A stretch of DNA of 7,388 nt from an uncultured Veillonella sp. (GCF_900545205.1 NZ_UQYC01000078.1:1-7388), one strand, 5' to 3'; shown: positions 1 through 6,410, counted from the stretch's first letter. Notes: generated by a model from the letters alone, not told the origin. Made by a program: numbers and translations.

Positions 1-1838
1 GTTGCTTCACATGGCAATACAACGCCACCTACAGAAGTCCACGCTAAACCATTTACATAGCCAATTTGCGGTTTCTTTTCACGCTCTTGGTCAACAAAGA
101 TTGGAGCGCCCAAGAATTCGTGAAGATTTTTTGTCGTTACTTTCGGTGCATCTCCACCTTCTTCAACGACTTTATAAGCAATTTTACGACAAATCTTAGC
201 AATTGTTTTTTCCAAGGTACGAACACCCGCTTCACGAGTATATTCGGAAACTACCTTTTTCAACACTGCATCAGATAATTTAACCTTATAATCTTCAAGG
301 CCATTTTTCTTGATTTGTTTAGGTACTAAATAGCGCTTAGCAATCTCTAATTTCTCTTGTTCCATATAGCTAGATAATTCAATGATTTCCATACGATCTA
401 ACAATGGACCAGGAATATTGGATGCAACGTTAGCCGTTGTAATCCAGAATACTTCAGAGAAATCGAATGGCACTTCGATAAAGTGATCGCTGAATGTACT
501 ATTTTGTTCTGGATCCAATACCTCTAACAATGCAGAGGATGGATCACCTTTATAGTCAGATGCTAATTTATCAATTTCATCCAATAAGAATACAGGATTC
601 TTAGTGCCTACATTCTTAAGACCTTGAATCATACGACCTGGCAATGCGCCAATATAGGTACGACGATGGCCGCGAATTTCAGCTTCATCGCGAACACCAC
701 CTAAGGATGCACGGATGAATTTACGGTTCATCGCTTTAGCTATAGACGTAGCCAAGGATGTTTTACCAACCCCTGGCGGGCCTACTAAGCAAAGAATAGA
801 ACCACTATTCTTACCAGTTAACTTACGAACAGCCAAGAATTCAAGGATACGTTTCTTAACCTTTTCAAGGCCATAATGATCCGCCTCAAGCATAGCATGA
901 GCTTCCTTGATATCCAAGCGATCCTCAGTTAATTCATTCCAAGGTAACGCCAATACCCAATCTAGGTAATTGCGCAAAATGGTTGCTTCTGGCATCAATT
1001 GTGGCATGCGGCTATAACGAGAAATTTCTTTATCGATACGTTCATGTACATCTTCGCTAAGGTTAAGTGCTTTTAATTTAACACGTAACTCTTCAGCTTC
1101 TTCCTCTGGATCCCCTTTGTCACCCAATTCATCGTGGATAACACGGATTTTTTCACGCAAGAAATATTCTTTTTGCGCTTTTTCCATAGATTGACGTACT
1201 TGATTATTAATGGAGTTTTCCAAATCAGAGATTTGTAATTCCATATTTAAAATGCCTACAATCATATTTAAACGACGAGCTACAGATAACTCTTCAAGTA
1301 ACTCTTGGCGTTTAGTGTTGTTAATAGGCAATAAGAACGCAACTTGATCAGCCAATTCACATGGGTCGCGTAACTCCATTACGCGTGTAACGCCTTCATC
1401 TGTAACAGATTTAGCCTCTTCAGCCCATTCGCCGAATTTAGACTGAACCAAACGACGATACGCTTCTAGCTCCACATCGTCTTCAAATTCGGAGGCTACC
1501 CGTTCGTAGTCCCCTACATAGTACGGATCCATACTTGTAATATTCATTACGCGAATACGTGTAATGCCCTCTACAAGAACACGTACAATACCACCTGGTA
1601 AGCGTAACATTTGCTTAATTTTTACTAATGTACCCATTTGGGCTAAGTCATGAACAGTTGGCGCATCAACAGCATCATCCTTTTGGCTGACAACTGCTAA
1701 AATGCGATCCTCGTTCATTGCGGCTTCCACCGCTTTAATGGATTTGTCTCGACCGATATCGAGGTGAATCACGATATTCGGATATACAACCATGCCTCTA
1801 AGAGGTACAGTTGGAATCCCAACTTCGAGTAAATTCAT
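1..1838 (-). CDS. lon: ATP-dependent protease Lon, N-terminal 612 residues (C-terminus beyond window)
   Basis: Lon is a cytosolic homo-oligomeric AAA+ serine protease that unfolds and degrades misfolded and short-lived regulatory proteins. The reading frame is open from the ATG to the left window edge, with no internal stop. Residues 1-200 or so match the Lon N-terminal substrate-binding domain (MNLLEVGIPTVPLRGMVVYP start), followed by a charged helical linker. The AAA+ module has Walker A GPPGVGKT at 353-360, Walker B LLDEID with D420/E421, an arginine-finger-like R482 in LLDRME, and a sensor-2-like R540 in EAGVRTLEK. These positions lie within a few residues of E. coli Lon. The protease domain begins near 590 (GLAWTSVGG); the catalytic Ser-Lys dyad, expected around residues 675-720, is outside the window. 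The truncation is an edge effect, not a pseudogene. A GGAGG site 6-7 bases before the ATG supports the start. It is the last visible gene of the tig-clpP-clpX-lon run and is separated from clpX by a hairpin. Confidence 0.97.
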   Translation of the reverse strand, partial: MNLLEVGIPTVPLRGMVVYPNIVIHLDIGRDKSIKAVEAAMNEDRILAVVSQKDDAVDAPTVHDLAQMGTLVKIKQMLRLPGGIVRVLVEGITRIRVMNITSMDPYYVGDYERVASEFEDDVELEAYRRLVQSKFGEWAEEAKSVTDEGVTRVMELRDPCELADQVAFLLPINNTKRQELLEELSVARRLNMIVGILNMELQISDLENSINNQVRQSMEKAQKEYFLREKIRVIHDELGDKGDPEEEAEELRVKLKALNLSEDVHERIDKEISRYSRMPQLMPEATILRNYLDWVLALPWNELTEDRLDIKEAHAMLEADHYGLEKVKKRILEFLAVRKLTGKNSGSILCLVGPPGVGKTSLATSIAKAMNRKFIRASLGGVRDEAEIRGHRRTYIGALPGRMIQGLKNVGTKNPVFLLDEIDKLASDYKGDPSSALLEVLDPEQNSTFSDHFIEVPFDFSEVFWITTANVASNIPGPLLDRMEIIELSSYMEQEKLEIAKRYLVPKQIKKNGLEDYKVKLSDAVLKKVVSEYTREAGVRTLEKTIAKICRKIAYKVVEEGGDAPKVTTKNLHEFLGAPIFVDQEREKKPQIGYVNGLAWTSVGGVVLPCEA

Positions 1839-1865
1839 ACTTCCTCCAGGTATTTATATTATGAA

Positions 1866-1899
1866 AAGAAACTCATTCCTACACAGAAATGAGTTTCTT
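1866..1899 (-). terminator. Hairpin between clpX and lon, possible leaky terminator or attenuator
   Basis: Perfect 12-bp inverted repeat: left arm AAGAAACTCATT at 1866-1877 and right arm AATGAGTTTCTT at 1888-1899, with a 10-base loop. It starts four bases after the clpX stop. On the minus strand the descending arm runs into CTTTTCAT, a short and interrupted U-tract, so termination may be partial. Only 27 bases separate it from the lon ATG, leaving little room for an independent lon promoter downstream of it. It could reduce lon expression relative to clpPX, or protect the clpX transcript 3' end. The structure is seen; the function is inferred. Confidence 0.7.
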
Positions 1900-1903
1900 C
1901 GAA

Positions 1904-3157
1904 TTACGATTTCAACTGGATGTCTTGGTCTGCCTCATTTTTGAGTATAGGTTCACCTGTGCTCAATACGGATTCACGATTCACTATGCACTTAGTTACT
2001 TCCGGCATGGAAGGAACTTCGAACATAACGCGTTTCATCACCTTTTCAATGATAGCACGCAAACCACGAGCACCTGTTTTTCGCTGTAATGCTTCATCAG
2101 CGATTTCTTCTAATGCATCTTCAGTGAAAGTTAATTCTACACCATCAAGGGATAGAATTTTTTCATATTGTTTTGTTAATGCATTTTTAGGCTTTGTTAA
2201 AATTTGAATTAATGCCTCTCTATCCAGTTGGTCCAATGTTACCATAACAGGTAAACGACCAATGAATTCTGGAATTAAACCAAATTTCAATAAATCTTCA
2301 GGTACAACATCTTTTAAGATAGCTGATACATTGCGTTCTTCTTTACGTTGTACGTCTGCACCAAAACCAAGGGTTTTCTTAGCGGTACGCTTAGTAATAA
2401 CCTTGTCCATACCATCAAATGCACCACCACAAATAAAGAGAATGTTTGTAGTGTCGATTTGAAGCATTTCTTGATTTGGATGCTTTCTGCCACCTTGAGG
2501 TGGAACAGAAGCTACAGTACCTTCTAAGATTTTAAGCAATGCTTGTTGTACACCTTCACCAGACACGTCACGTGTAATGGAAGGGTTCTCAGACTTACGA
2601 GCGATCTTATCGATTTCATCGATATAGATAATGCCTCGTTCAGCCCGAGCTATATCATAATCTGCCGCTTGGATAATTTTAAGCAAGATATTTTCCACAT
2701 CTTCCCCAACATAACCAGCTTCAGTTAAGCTTGTAGCATCTGCAATAGCAAATGGTACTTCTAGCATTTTCGCTAAGGTTTGAGCCAATAGTGTTTTACC
2801 ACTACCAGTAGGACCAATGAATAAAACATTAGCCTTTTGTAATTCTACATCATCAACTACATTATCTGTTTGTAAGCGTTTGTAGTGATTATATACAGCC
2901 ACAGCTAAAGAGATTTTAGCATCATCTTGACCAATAACATATTCGTCAAGATGAGCTTTAATTTCTCTCGGCGTTGGCAATTCTTTTAAGTTGAAGTCAT
3001 CCGCCTCTACGTCACCTAACTCATCCGCAATAATACGTTCGCATACTTCAACGCATTCATCACAAATATATACGTTAGGGCCCGCTACTAATTTGCGGAC
3101 TTCTTCGCTTGTGCGTCCACAAAAACTGCAGCGCATAGTGTCTTTATCTTTTGCCAA
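1904..3157 (-). CDS. clpX: ATP-dependent Clp protease ATP-binding subunit ClpX (417 aa)
   Basis: ClpX is the hexameric AAA+ unfoldase that recognises tagged or damaged substrates and threads them into ClpP in the cytosol. The N-terminal zinc-binding domain has four cysteines, C10/C13 and C32/C35. The AAA+ module shows Walker A GPTGSGKT (115-122), the pore-1 loop GYVG (148-151), Walker B with D180/E181, the pore-2 RKH loop (224-226), an arginine finger at R301 (EFIGRLP) and sensor 2 GAR with R364. The ClpP-docking loop is LGF (263-265), a conservative form of the usual IGF. The length is typical of the family and the protein appears complete. The chosen start is TTG, since a GGAGG sits six bases upstream and it restores the usual distance to the zinc finger. 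The in-frame ATG at residue 8 (3136-3134) lacks a good ribosome site but cannot be excluded. It follows clpP by 12 bases, and its ribosome site abuts the clpP stop. Confidence 0.98.
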   Translation of the reverse strand: MAKDKDTMRCSFCGRTSEEVRKLVAGPNVYICDECVEVCERIIADELGDVEADDFNLKELPTPREIKAHLDEYVIGQDDAKISLAVAVYNHYKRLQTDNVVDDVELQKANVLFIGPTGSGKTLLAQTLAKMLEVPFAIADATSLTEAGYVGEDVENILLKIIQAADYDIARAERGIIYIDEIDKIARKSENPSITRDVSGEGVQQALLKILEGTVASVPPQGGRKHPNQEMLQIDTTNILFICGGAFDGMDKVITKRTAKKTLGFGADVQRKEERNVSAILKDVVPEDLLKFGLIPEFIGRLPVMVTLDQLDREALIQILTKPKNALTKQYEKILSLDGVELTFTEDALEEIADEALQRKTGARGLRAIIEKVMKRVMFEVPSMPEVTKCIVNRESVLSTGEPILKNEADQDIQLKS

Positions 3158-3163
3158 GGGGCG

Positions 3164-3168
3164 CCTCC
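3164..3168 (-). promoter_or_regulatory. Ribosome binding site selecting the TTG start of clpX
   Basis: GGAGG on the minus strand, six bases upstream of the TTG at 3157 and directly after the clpP stop codon. The G-rich core overlaps an out-of-frame ATG at 3170-3168 (in TAATGGAGG), so the same patch ends clpP, holds a competing ATG and positions the ribosome for clpX. It supports TTG over the ATG seven codons downstream. Confidence 0.75.
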
Positions 3169-3169
3169 A

Positions 3170-3763
3170 TTACTTGCTTTCTACAGGTTCTCTTGTGAGT
3201 ACCTCATCGATTAAGCCGTATTCAACGGCATCCTGAGCACTCATGAAGTTATCGCGATCTGTATCGCGCGCTACAACCTCAATATCTTGTCCACTGCGAG
3301 AAGCTAAGATACCATTTAATTCTTCACGCATACGAAGAATCTCACGGGCATGGATTTCAATTTCAGATGCTTGCCCTTGTACACCACCTAATGGTTGGTG
3401 AATCATAACGCGCGCATGAGGTAACGCATAGCGTTTACCTTTAGCACCTGCTGTTAAAAGCACAGCCCCCATGCTCGCCGCAGAGCCTACACAAATGGTA
3501 GACACATCTGGTTTGATATATTGCATCGTATCATAAATAGCCATGCCGGCAGTTACGACACCACCGGGGCTATTAATGTACAAATGGATATCCTTGTCAG
3601 GATCCTCTGCTTCTAGGAATAGCATTTGCGCAATAACCGCATTTGCTACATTATCATCGATAGGTCCACCTAGGAAGATAATGCGATCCTTTAACAAGCG
3701 AGAGTAAATATCATAGGAACGCTCGCCGCGTTCACTTTGTTCAACTACGATTGGTATATACAT
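3170..3763 (-). CDS. clpP: ATP-dependent Clp protease proteolytic subunit ClpP (197 aa)
   Basis: ClpP forms the tetradecameric serine-protease chamber that degrades polypeptides delivered by ClpX or other Clp ATPases. The catalytic triad is visible: S97 in GSAASMGA, H122 in MIHQP, and D171 in RDTDRDNFM. The INSPGG oxyanion/substrate strand is at 64-68, and the MIHQPLGG handle start is at 120-127. The N-terminus MYIPIVVEQ begins at the axial-loop segment, so there is essentially no propeptide, unlike E. coli ClpP; this resembles Gram-positive forms. Length is normal. The start ATG has AAAAGGTG upstream at suitable spacing; another ATG 16 bases upstream is out of frame and stops after three codons. 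It lies 36 bases after tig and 12 before clpX, consistent with one transcript. No family feature is missing. Confidence 0.98.
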   Translation of the reverse strand: MYIPIVVEQSERGERSYDIYSRLLKDRIIFLGGPIDDNVANAVIAQMLFLEAEDPDKDIHLYINSPGGVVTAGMAIYDTMQYIKPDVSTICVGSAASMGAVLLTAGAKGKRYALPHARVMIHQPLGGVQGQASEIEIHAREILRMREELNGILASRSGQDIEVVARDTDRDNFMSAQDAVEYGLIDEVLTREPVESK

Positions 3764-3799
3764 GTATTCACCTTTTCATGTACCTAGTTGAGCAAACTA

Positions 3800-5104
3800 T
3801 TATTTAGCCGCTTCAGCGCCTTTTGCATTATCAATAATGAATCGAGCTGCTTTTTTGCGAGCTACAGAGCCTGCCAACATAGCTACACGACCTTCTTTTG
3901 CAATAATATCCCAAACTTCTTTAGGATCTGCCCCAAAGTTTTGAGCCATAATGAAGATTTCACGGTTCATATCATCTGGAGTTACTTCGATACCTTCAGC
4001 AGTTGCGATAGCGTCTAATACTAAATCAGCGCGTACGTTTTCAGCTGCAGAATCTTTGTATTCAGAGCGTAAATCTTCGATAGTTTTGTTGGAGAATTTC
4101 AAGTAGTCATCAAGTTTCAAGCCACGACCTTCCATGTTCATAGCCAATTCTTGAATCATTTGTTCTACGCGATCTTCGATCATTACTTCTGGGATGTCTA
4201 CAGTTGCATTTTTAACAGCTGTTTGAATCAAGTCAGCATTGTAAGTATCGATTGCGCGACGAGAAGCTTCTTCTTCCATTTTTGCGCGAAGATCTTTTTT
4301 CAATTCTTCAATAGTTTCGTAAGAGCTTGCTTCTTTTGCGAACTCATCGTTCAATTCAGGCAACTCTTTACGTTTAATGTCATGGATATGAGTTTTGAAT
4401 TCTGCTTCTTTACCAGCAAGTTCTGCTACGAAGTAGTCTTCAGGGAATGTTACTTTTACAGTTACATCATCACCAGCTTTAGCGCCGATCAATTGATCTT
4501 CGAAGCCAGGAATGAAGCTACCAGAACCGATTTGTAATGGGTAGGATTTACCTTCGCCACCATCGAATGGTTTACCGTCAACGGAACCAGCGAAGTCGAT
4601 TACTGCGAAGTCGTCTTTTTGAATTGTAGCGCCTTCTTCAGCAACAACCATTTTCGCTTGTTGTTCACGAATGTTGTTCAATTGTTCTTCGATTTGTTCA
4701 TCAGTTACTGTAGCGTCTTGTTTTTCTGCTTCTAAGCCTTTGTAATCGCCAAGTTTAACTTCAGGGCGTTTAGTTACAGTAGCTTTGAAAATCAAATCTT
4801 TACCTTCTTCGAATTGTTCGCGTTCGATTTCTGGTTCAGATACTGGAACGATATCGTTTTCACGAAGTGCAGCACTGTAGTTTTGGCTAACCAATACTTC
4901 GAATGCTTCTTCCAAGATAGCGTCTTTGCCGAAGTTCATTTCTAAAATACGGCGAGGCGCATGGCCTTTACGGAAGCCAGGAATGTTTACTTGACCTGCA
5001 ATGCGTTTTACAGCTTGTTTAATGCCTTTATCTACTTCTGCTGCAGGTACTTCAATAGTTAACGTTACTACGTGTTGATCAACAGGATTTACAGTTGCTT
5101 TCAT
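3800..5104 (-). CDS. tig: Trigger factor, ribosome-associated chaperone and peptidyl-prolyl isomerase (434 aa)
   Basis: Trigger factor binds the ribosome near the exit tunnel and shields nascent chains; its central FKBP-like domain catalyses proline isomerisation. The N-terminal ribosome-binding domain carries the signature loop GFRKGHAP at 43-50 (FRK at 44-46 is the ribosome contact). The FKBP-type domain spans about 163-245 (VIDFAGSVDGKPFDGG, then SGSFIPGFEDQLIGAKAG). The remaining C-terminal part is the helical, charged chaperone domain, ending AEAAK. Length matches the family. The ATG has a strong AGGAGG, with a slightly long spacing of 11 bases. A leader of over 100 bases separates it from the terminator of the CBS gene, so it probably heads its own transcript running into clpP, clpX and perhaps lon. 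Codon use looks like that of its neighbours. Confidence 0.98.
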   Translation of the reverse strand: MKATVNPVDQHVVTLTIEVPAAEVDKGIKQAVKRIAGQVNIPGFRKGHAPRRILEMNFGKDAILEEAFEVLVSQNYSAALRENDIVPVSEPEIEREQFEEGKDLIFKATVTKRPEVKLGDYKGLEAEKQDATVTDEQIEEQLNNIREQQAKMVVAEEGATIQKDDFAVIDFAGSVDGKPFDGGEGKSYPLQIGSGSFIPGFEDQLIGAKAGDDVTVKVTFPEDYFVAELAGKEAEFKTHIHDIKRKELPELNDEFAKEASSYETIEELKKDLRAKMEEEASRRAIDTYNADLIQTAVKNATVDIPEVMIEDRVEQMIQELAMNMEGRGLKLDDYLKFSNKTIEDLRSEYKDSAAENVRADLVLDAIATAEGIEVTPDDMNREIFIMAQNFGADPKEVWDIIAKEGRVAMLAGSVARKKAARFIIDNAKGAEAAK

Positions 5105-5125
5105 TTAAAATATGTCCTCCTCGAA

Positions 5126-5138
5126 GGGCAATACGCCC
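5126..5138 (-). repeat. Small inverted repeat in the tig leader
   Basis: GGGC-AATAC-GCCC, a 4-bp GC stem with a 5-base loop immediately upstream of the tig ribosome site (5116-5121). In the transcript it could form a small stem beside the Shine-Dalgarno. Four base pairs can arise by chance, and no role is claimed. Confidence 0.35.
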
Positions 5139-5148
5139 AAATTTCTGT

Positions 5149-5191
5149 AGTATATTATGCACTCCTAATAATAACATAAATGCAAGGTCAA
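5149..5191 (-). promoter_or_regulatory. Probable promoter region of tig-clpP-clpX
   Basis: The gap between the CBS-gene terminator and tig must contain a promoter if that terminator works. Minus-strand elements are a -35-like TTGACC (5191-5186) and -10-like CATAAT (5159-5154) or TATACT (5154-5149). Spacing between the good -35 and these -10s is about 26-31 bases, so no pair fits the sigma-A consensus well, and the exact start is undecided. TTGACC sits between two copies of TTGCAT. No complete CIRCE or CtsR operator is present. Confidence 0.35.
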
Positions 5192-5196
5192 TGCAA
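5180..5196. repeat. Short direct repeat ATGCAA x2 upstream of tig
   Basis: ATGCAA occurs at 5180-5185 and again at 5191-5196, separated by GGTCA, giving an 11-bp period (about one helical turn). It overlaps the TTGACC hexamer on the minus strand. It could be a regulator half-site pair; six-base repeats also occur by chance in AT-rich DNA. Confidence 0.3.
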
Positions 5197-5215
5197 TTCT
5201 TCTCAATTTACACTA

Positions 5216-5243
5216 AAAGACCACCCCAAAACGGGTGGTCTTT
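5216..5243 (-). terminator. Intrinsic terminator of the CBS-domain gene
   Basis: Perfect 11-bp stem: AAAGACCACCC (5216-5226) and GGGTGGTCTTT (5233-5243), with a 6-base loop, starting about 24 bases after the CBS gene stop. On the minus strand the descending arm ends in CTTTTAG, a short U-run. The GC-rich centre gives a stable hairpin. It separates the CBS gene from the tig leader. The opposite strand has no gene needing it. Confidence 0.8.
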
Positions 5244-5267
5244 ATATGTATTACATAATTATGCGAA

Positions 5268-5723
5268 TTAGTTATCTTTAGCGATCAATTTGATGATGTC
5301 ACGGCGAGATAAGATACCAATCAAATGGTAATCCTTGTCTACTACAGGAACATTCTTTAAATGTTGATCAAGCATAACAGATACAATTTCTTCTACATCT
5401 TTATCCGGTGTAGTTGTAATTACTTCTTCAGTCATCAACTCATGAACATGAGATGCTAACAATTTTTTAAATTGAGCATTATATTCGCCAATGCCATTGT
5501 AATAGATACTAGCACCTAATACATTTACATAGTGAGGTACATGAGGACGTACTTTTTTGTAAAGCAAATCGCCTTCAGAAATAATACCTAATAATTTATT
5601 GTTGTCATCCACTACGGAAACAGCTGTTAAATTATATTTTACCAACAAATCAGCTACATCAGAAATTGGCGCATCTTTGCCAACAGTAACAGGGTATTTA
5701 TTCATTACTTCTTGGATTTTCAT
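5268..5723 (-). CDS. Small stand-alone protein with two CBS domains (151 aa)
   Basis: Tandem CBS domains pair into a Bateman module, which in many families binds adenine nucleotides such as AMP, ATP, SAM or c-di-AMP. CBS1 covers about residues 1-57 with the GIISEGD motif at 46-52. CBS2 covers about 92-148 with GILSRRD at 136-142. Both keep the Ser/Thr-x-x-Asp pattern (S49/D52 and S139/D142) typical of adenosyl ribose contacts, so ligand binding is plausible at both sites. A linker of some 35 residues (58-92, HVPHYVNVLGASIYYNG) separates them and is longer than in minimal pairs. There is no signal peptide, membrane segment or attached enzyme domain, so it is a cytosolic sensor or regulator of unknown target. 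The start is supported by AAGGAGG eight bases upstream. It is probably monocistronic: promoter-like hexamers lie upstream and a terminator downstream. No specific gene name can be assigned. Confidence 0.9.
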   Translation of the reverse strand: MKIQEVMNKYPVTVGKDAPISDVADLLVKYNLTAVSVVDDNNKLLGIISEGDLLYKKVRPHVPHYVNVLGASIYYNGIGEYNAQFKKLLASHVHELMTEEVITTTPDKDVEEIVSVMLDQHLKNVPVVDKDYHLIGILSRRDIIKLIAKDN

Positions 5724-5773
5724 AGTGAATTCCTCCTTACAAATACATCTTGCTTTATTATACTATTCGACAT
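5720..5773 (-). other. Candidate 17-codon leader ORF overlapping the CBS gene start
   Basis: On the minus strand an ATG at 5773 opens a 17-codon frame (MSNSIIKQDVFVRRNSL) whose TGA overlaps the CBS gene start as ATGA. A GGAG lies 12 bases upstream of its ATG, longer than ideal. The ATGA overlap is the geometry of translational coupling. However, the best -10 hexamer (5762-5757) lies inside this frame, so transcripts from it would not carry the ORF. AT-rich gaps produce short frames by chance. Confidence 0.2.
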
Positions 5774-5785
5774 AATATAATAAAA
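5757..5785 (-). promoter_or_regulatory. Candidate promoter of the CBS-domain gene
   Basis: A perfect minus-strand TATAAT at 5762-5757 lies about 34 bases before the ATG, a suitable place for a short leader. Seventeen bases upstream is TTTTAT (5785-5780), a poor -35, preceded by an A-rich run that could act as an UP-like element. A second TATAAT lies at 5810-5805, with TTGTAA 19 bases upstream of it (5835-5830). The choice between the two is not settled. Confidence 0.45.
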
Positions 5786-5835
5786 CTCCTTTTTTTATAA
5801 GAACATTATATAAATAATTTATAAGGCTATTACAA

Positions 5836-5865
5836 ATAGTATTTCTGATACTAATACAAAATCAA
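5836..5865 (-). promoter_or_regulatory. Inverted repeat with promoter-like hexamers upstream of the CBS gene
   Basis: TAGTAT at 5837-5842 and ATACTA at 5848-5853 form a 6-bp inverted repeat around TTCTG. On the minus strand it lies between TTGATT (5865-5860) and TACTAT (5841-5836), 18 bases apart, a weak -35/-10 pair. A repressor site overlapping a promoter would look like this, but the region is very AT-rich and chance is a real alternative. The rest of the gap (to 5927) shows no clear rlmH terminator, only an AT-only palindrome at 5878-5891. Confidence 0.25.
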
Positions 5866-5927
5866 TCTGCACTCATCATAATATATATTATTTATTCAAG
5901 CGATACGATCTATTTAAATTAACTACA

Positions 5928-6407
5928 TCACCAATGATATGGTTCATTACGATTAATTTTAGACGCCCTATAAATTTGCTCTACTAGTAATAAACGTACC
6001 ATTTGATGGGTAAATGTCATAGGACTAAAGGATAATTTATAATTTACAGACTTGCGCAACTCATCGCTTACGCCAAAAGCACCGCCAACGATGAATGCCA
6101 TATCACTTATACCATCGACTTCTAGTTTAGCTATTGTTTTGGCCAAGTCTTCAGAGGACATCGTTTTACCGTACACATCTAACAACACTGTATAAGCATT
6201 CTTTGGAACAGCTTTTAATAAACGTTCCCCTTCTTCTGCAACGACTTGTTTTCGATCTGCATCACTCGGCTTATCCCCAATTTTACTTTCATTTAGTTCT
6301 GTAATCGTAATGCCTCCGTATGGACGCATACGTTTTACAAATTCTGCTACCCCATCGCGCAAGTAAGCGTCTTTTAACTTGCCAATACAAACTACATAAA
6401 ATCTCAT
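5928..6407 (-). CDS. rlmH: 23S rRNA (pseudouridine-1915-N3)-methyltransferase RlmH (159 aa)
   Basis: RlmH is a small homodimeric SPOUT methyltransferase that uses S-adenosylmethionine to methylate pseudouridine 1915 in helix 69 of 23S rRNA, acting on assembled 70S ribosomes. The sequence has the family's N-terminal strand (MRFYVVCIGKLKD), the LLDVYGK segment near 75-81, the SAM-binding loop FIVGGAFG (105-112), and the knot motif HQMVRLLLVEQIYRA (134-148). The C-terminus ends EPYHW; most homologues known to me end in YHK or YHR, so the terminal Trp is a small oddity beside the Tyr-His involved in activity. Length is standard. The ATG has AGAGG six bases upstream, lying within the last codons of the preceding MBL gene; the stop-to-start gap is only three bases, so the two are probably co-transcribed and translationally coupled. 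Confidence 0.97.
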   Translation of the reverse strand: MRFYVVCIGKLKDAYLRDGVAEFVKRMRPYGGITITELNESKIGDKPSDADRKQVVAEEGERLLKAVPKNAYTVLLDVYGKTMSSEDLAKTIAKLEVDGISDMAFIVGGAFGVSDELRKSVNYKLSFSPMTFTHQMVRLLLVEQIYRASKINRNEPYHW

Positions 6408-6410
6408 ACT

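Noticed and set aside
1..1838. lon as a truncated or broken gene
   Set aside because: I read the whole frame codon by codon from 1838 to position 3 and found no stop; the missing C-terminus is due to the window edge.
4151..4537. Plus-strand open frame of 128 codons, and several shorter plus-strand frames within tig, clpX, clpP and the MBL gene
   Set aside because: They lie antisense inside well-supported genes, show low-complexity Phe/Ser/Cys-rich translations typical of antisense frames, and lack good ribosome sites.
5157..5172. GCACTC near tig as a CIRCE (HrcA) operator
   Set aside because: Only one imperfect half-site is present; the required inverted partner nine bases away is absent.
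5186..5192. GGTCAAT as a CtsR heptad operator
   Set aside because: CtsR sites need two directly repeated heptads separated by three bases; the second copy is missing.
5878..5891. ATAATATATATTAT palindrome as an rlmH terminator
   Set aside because: It is AT-only with no GC stem and no following U-run; such palindromes are expected in AT-rich DNA.
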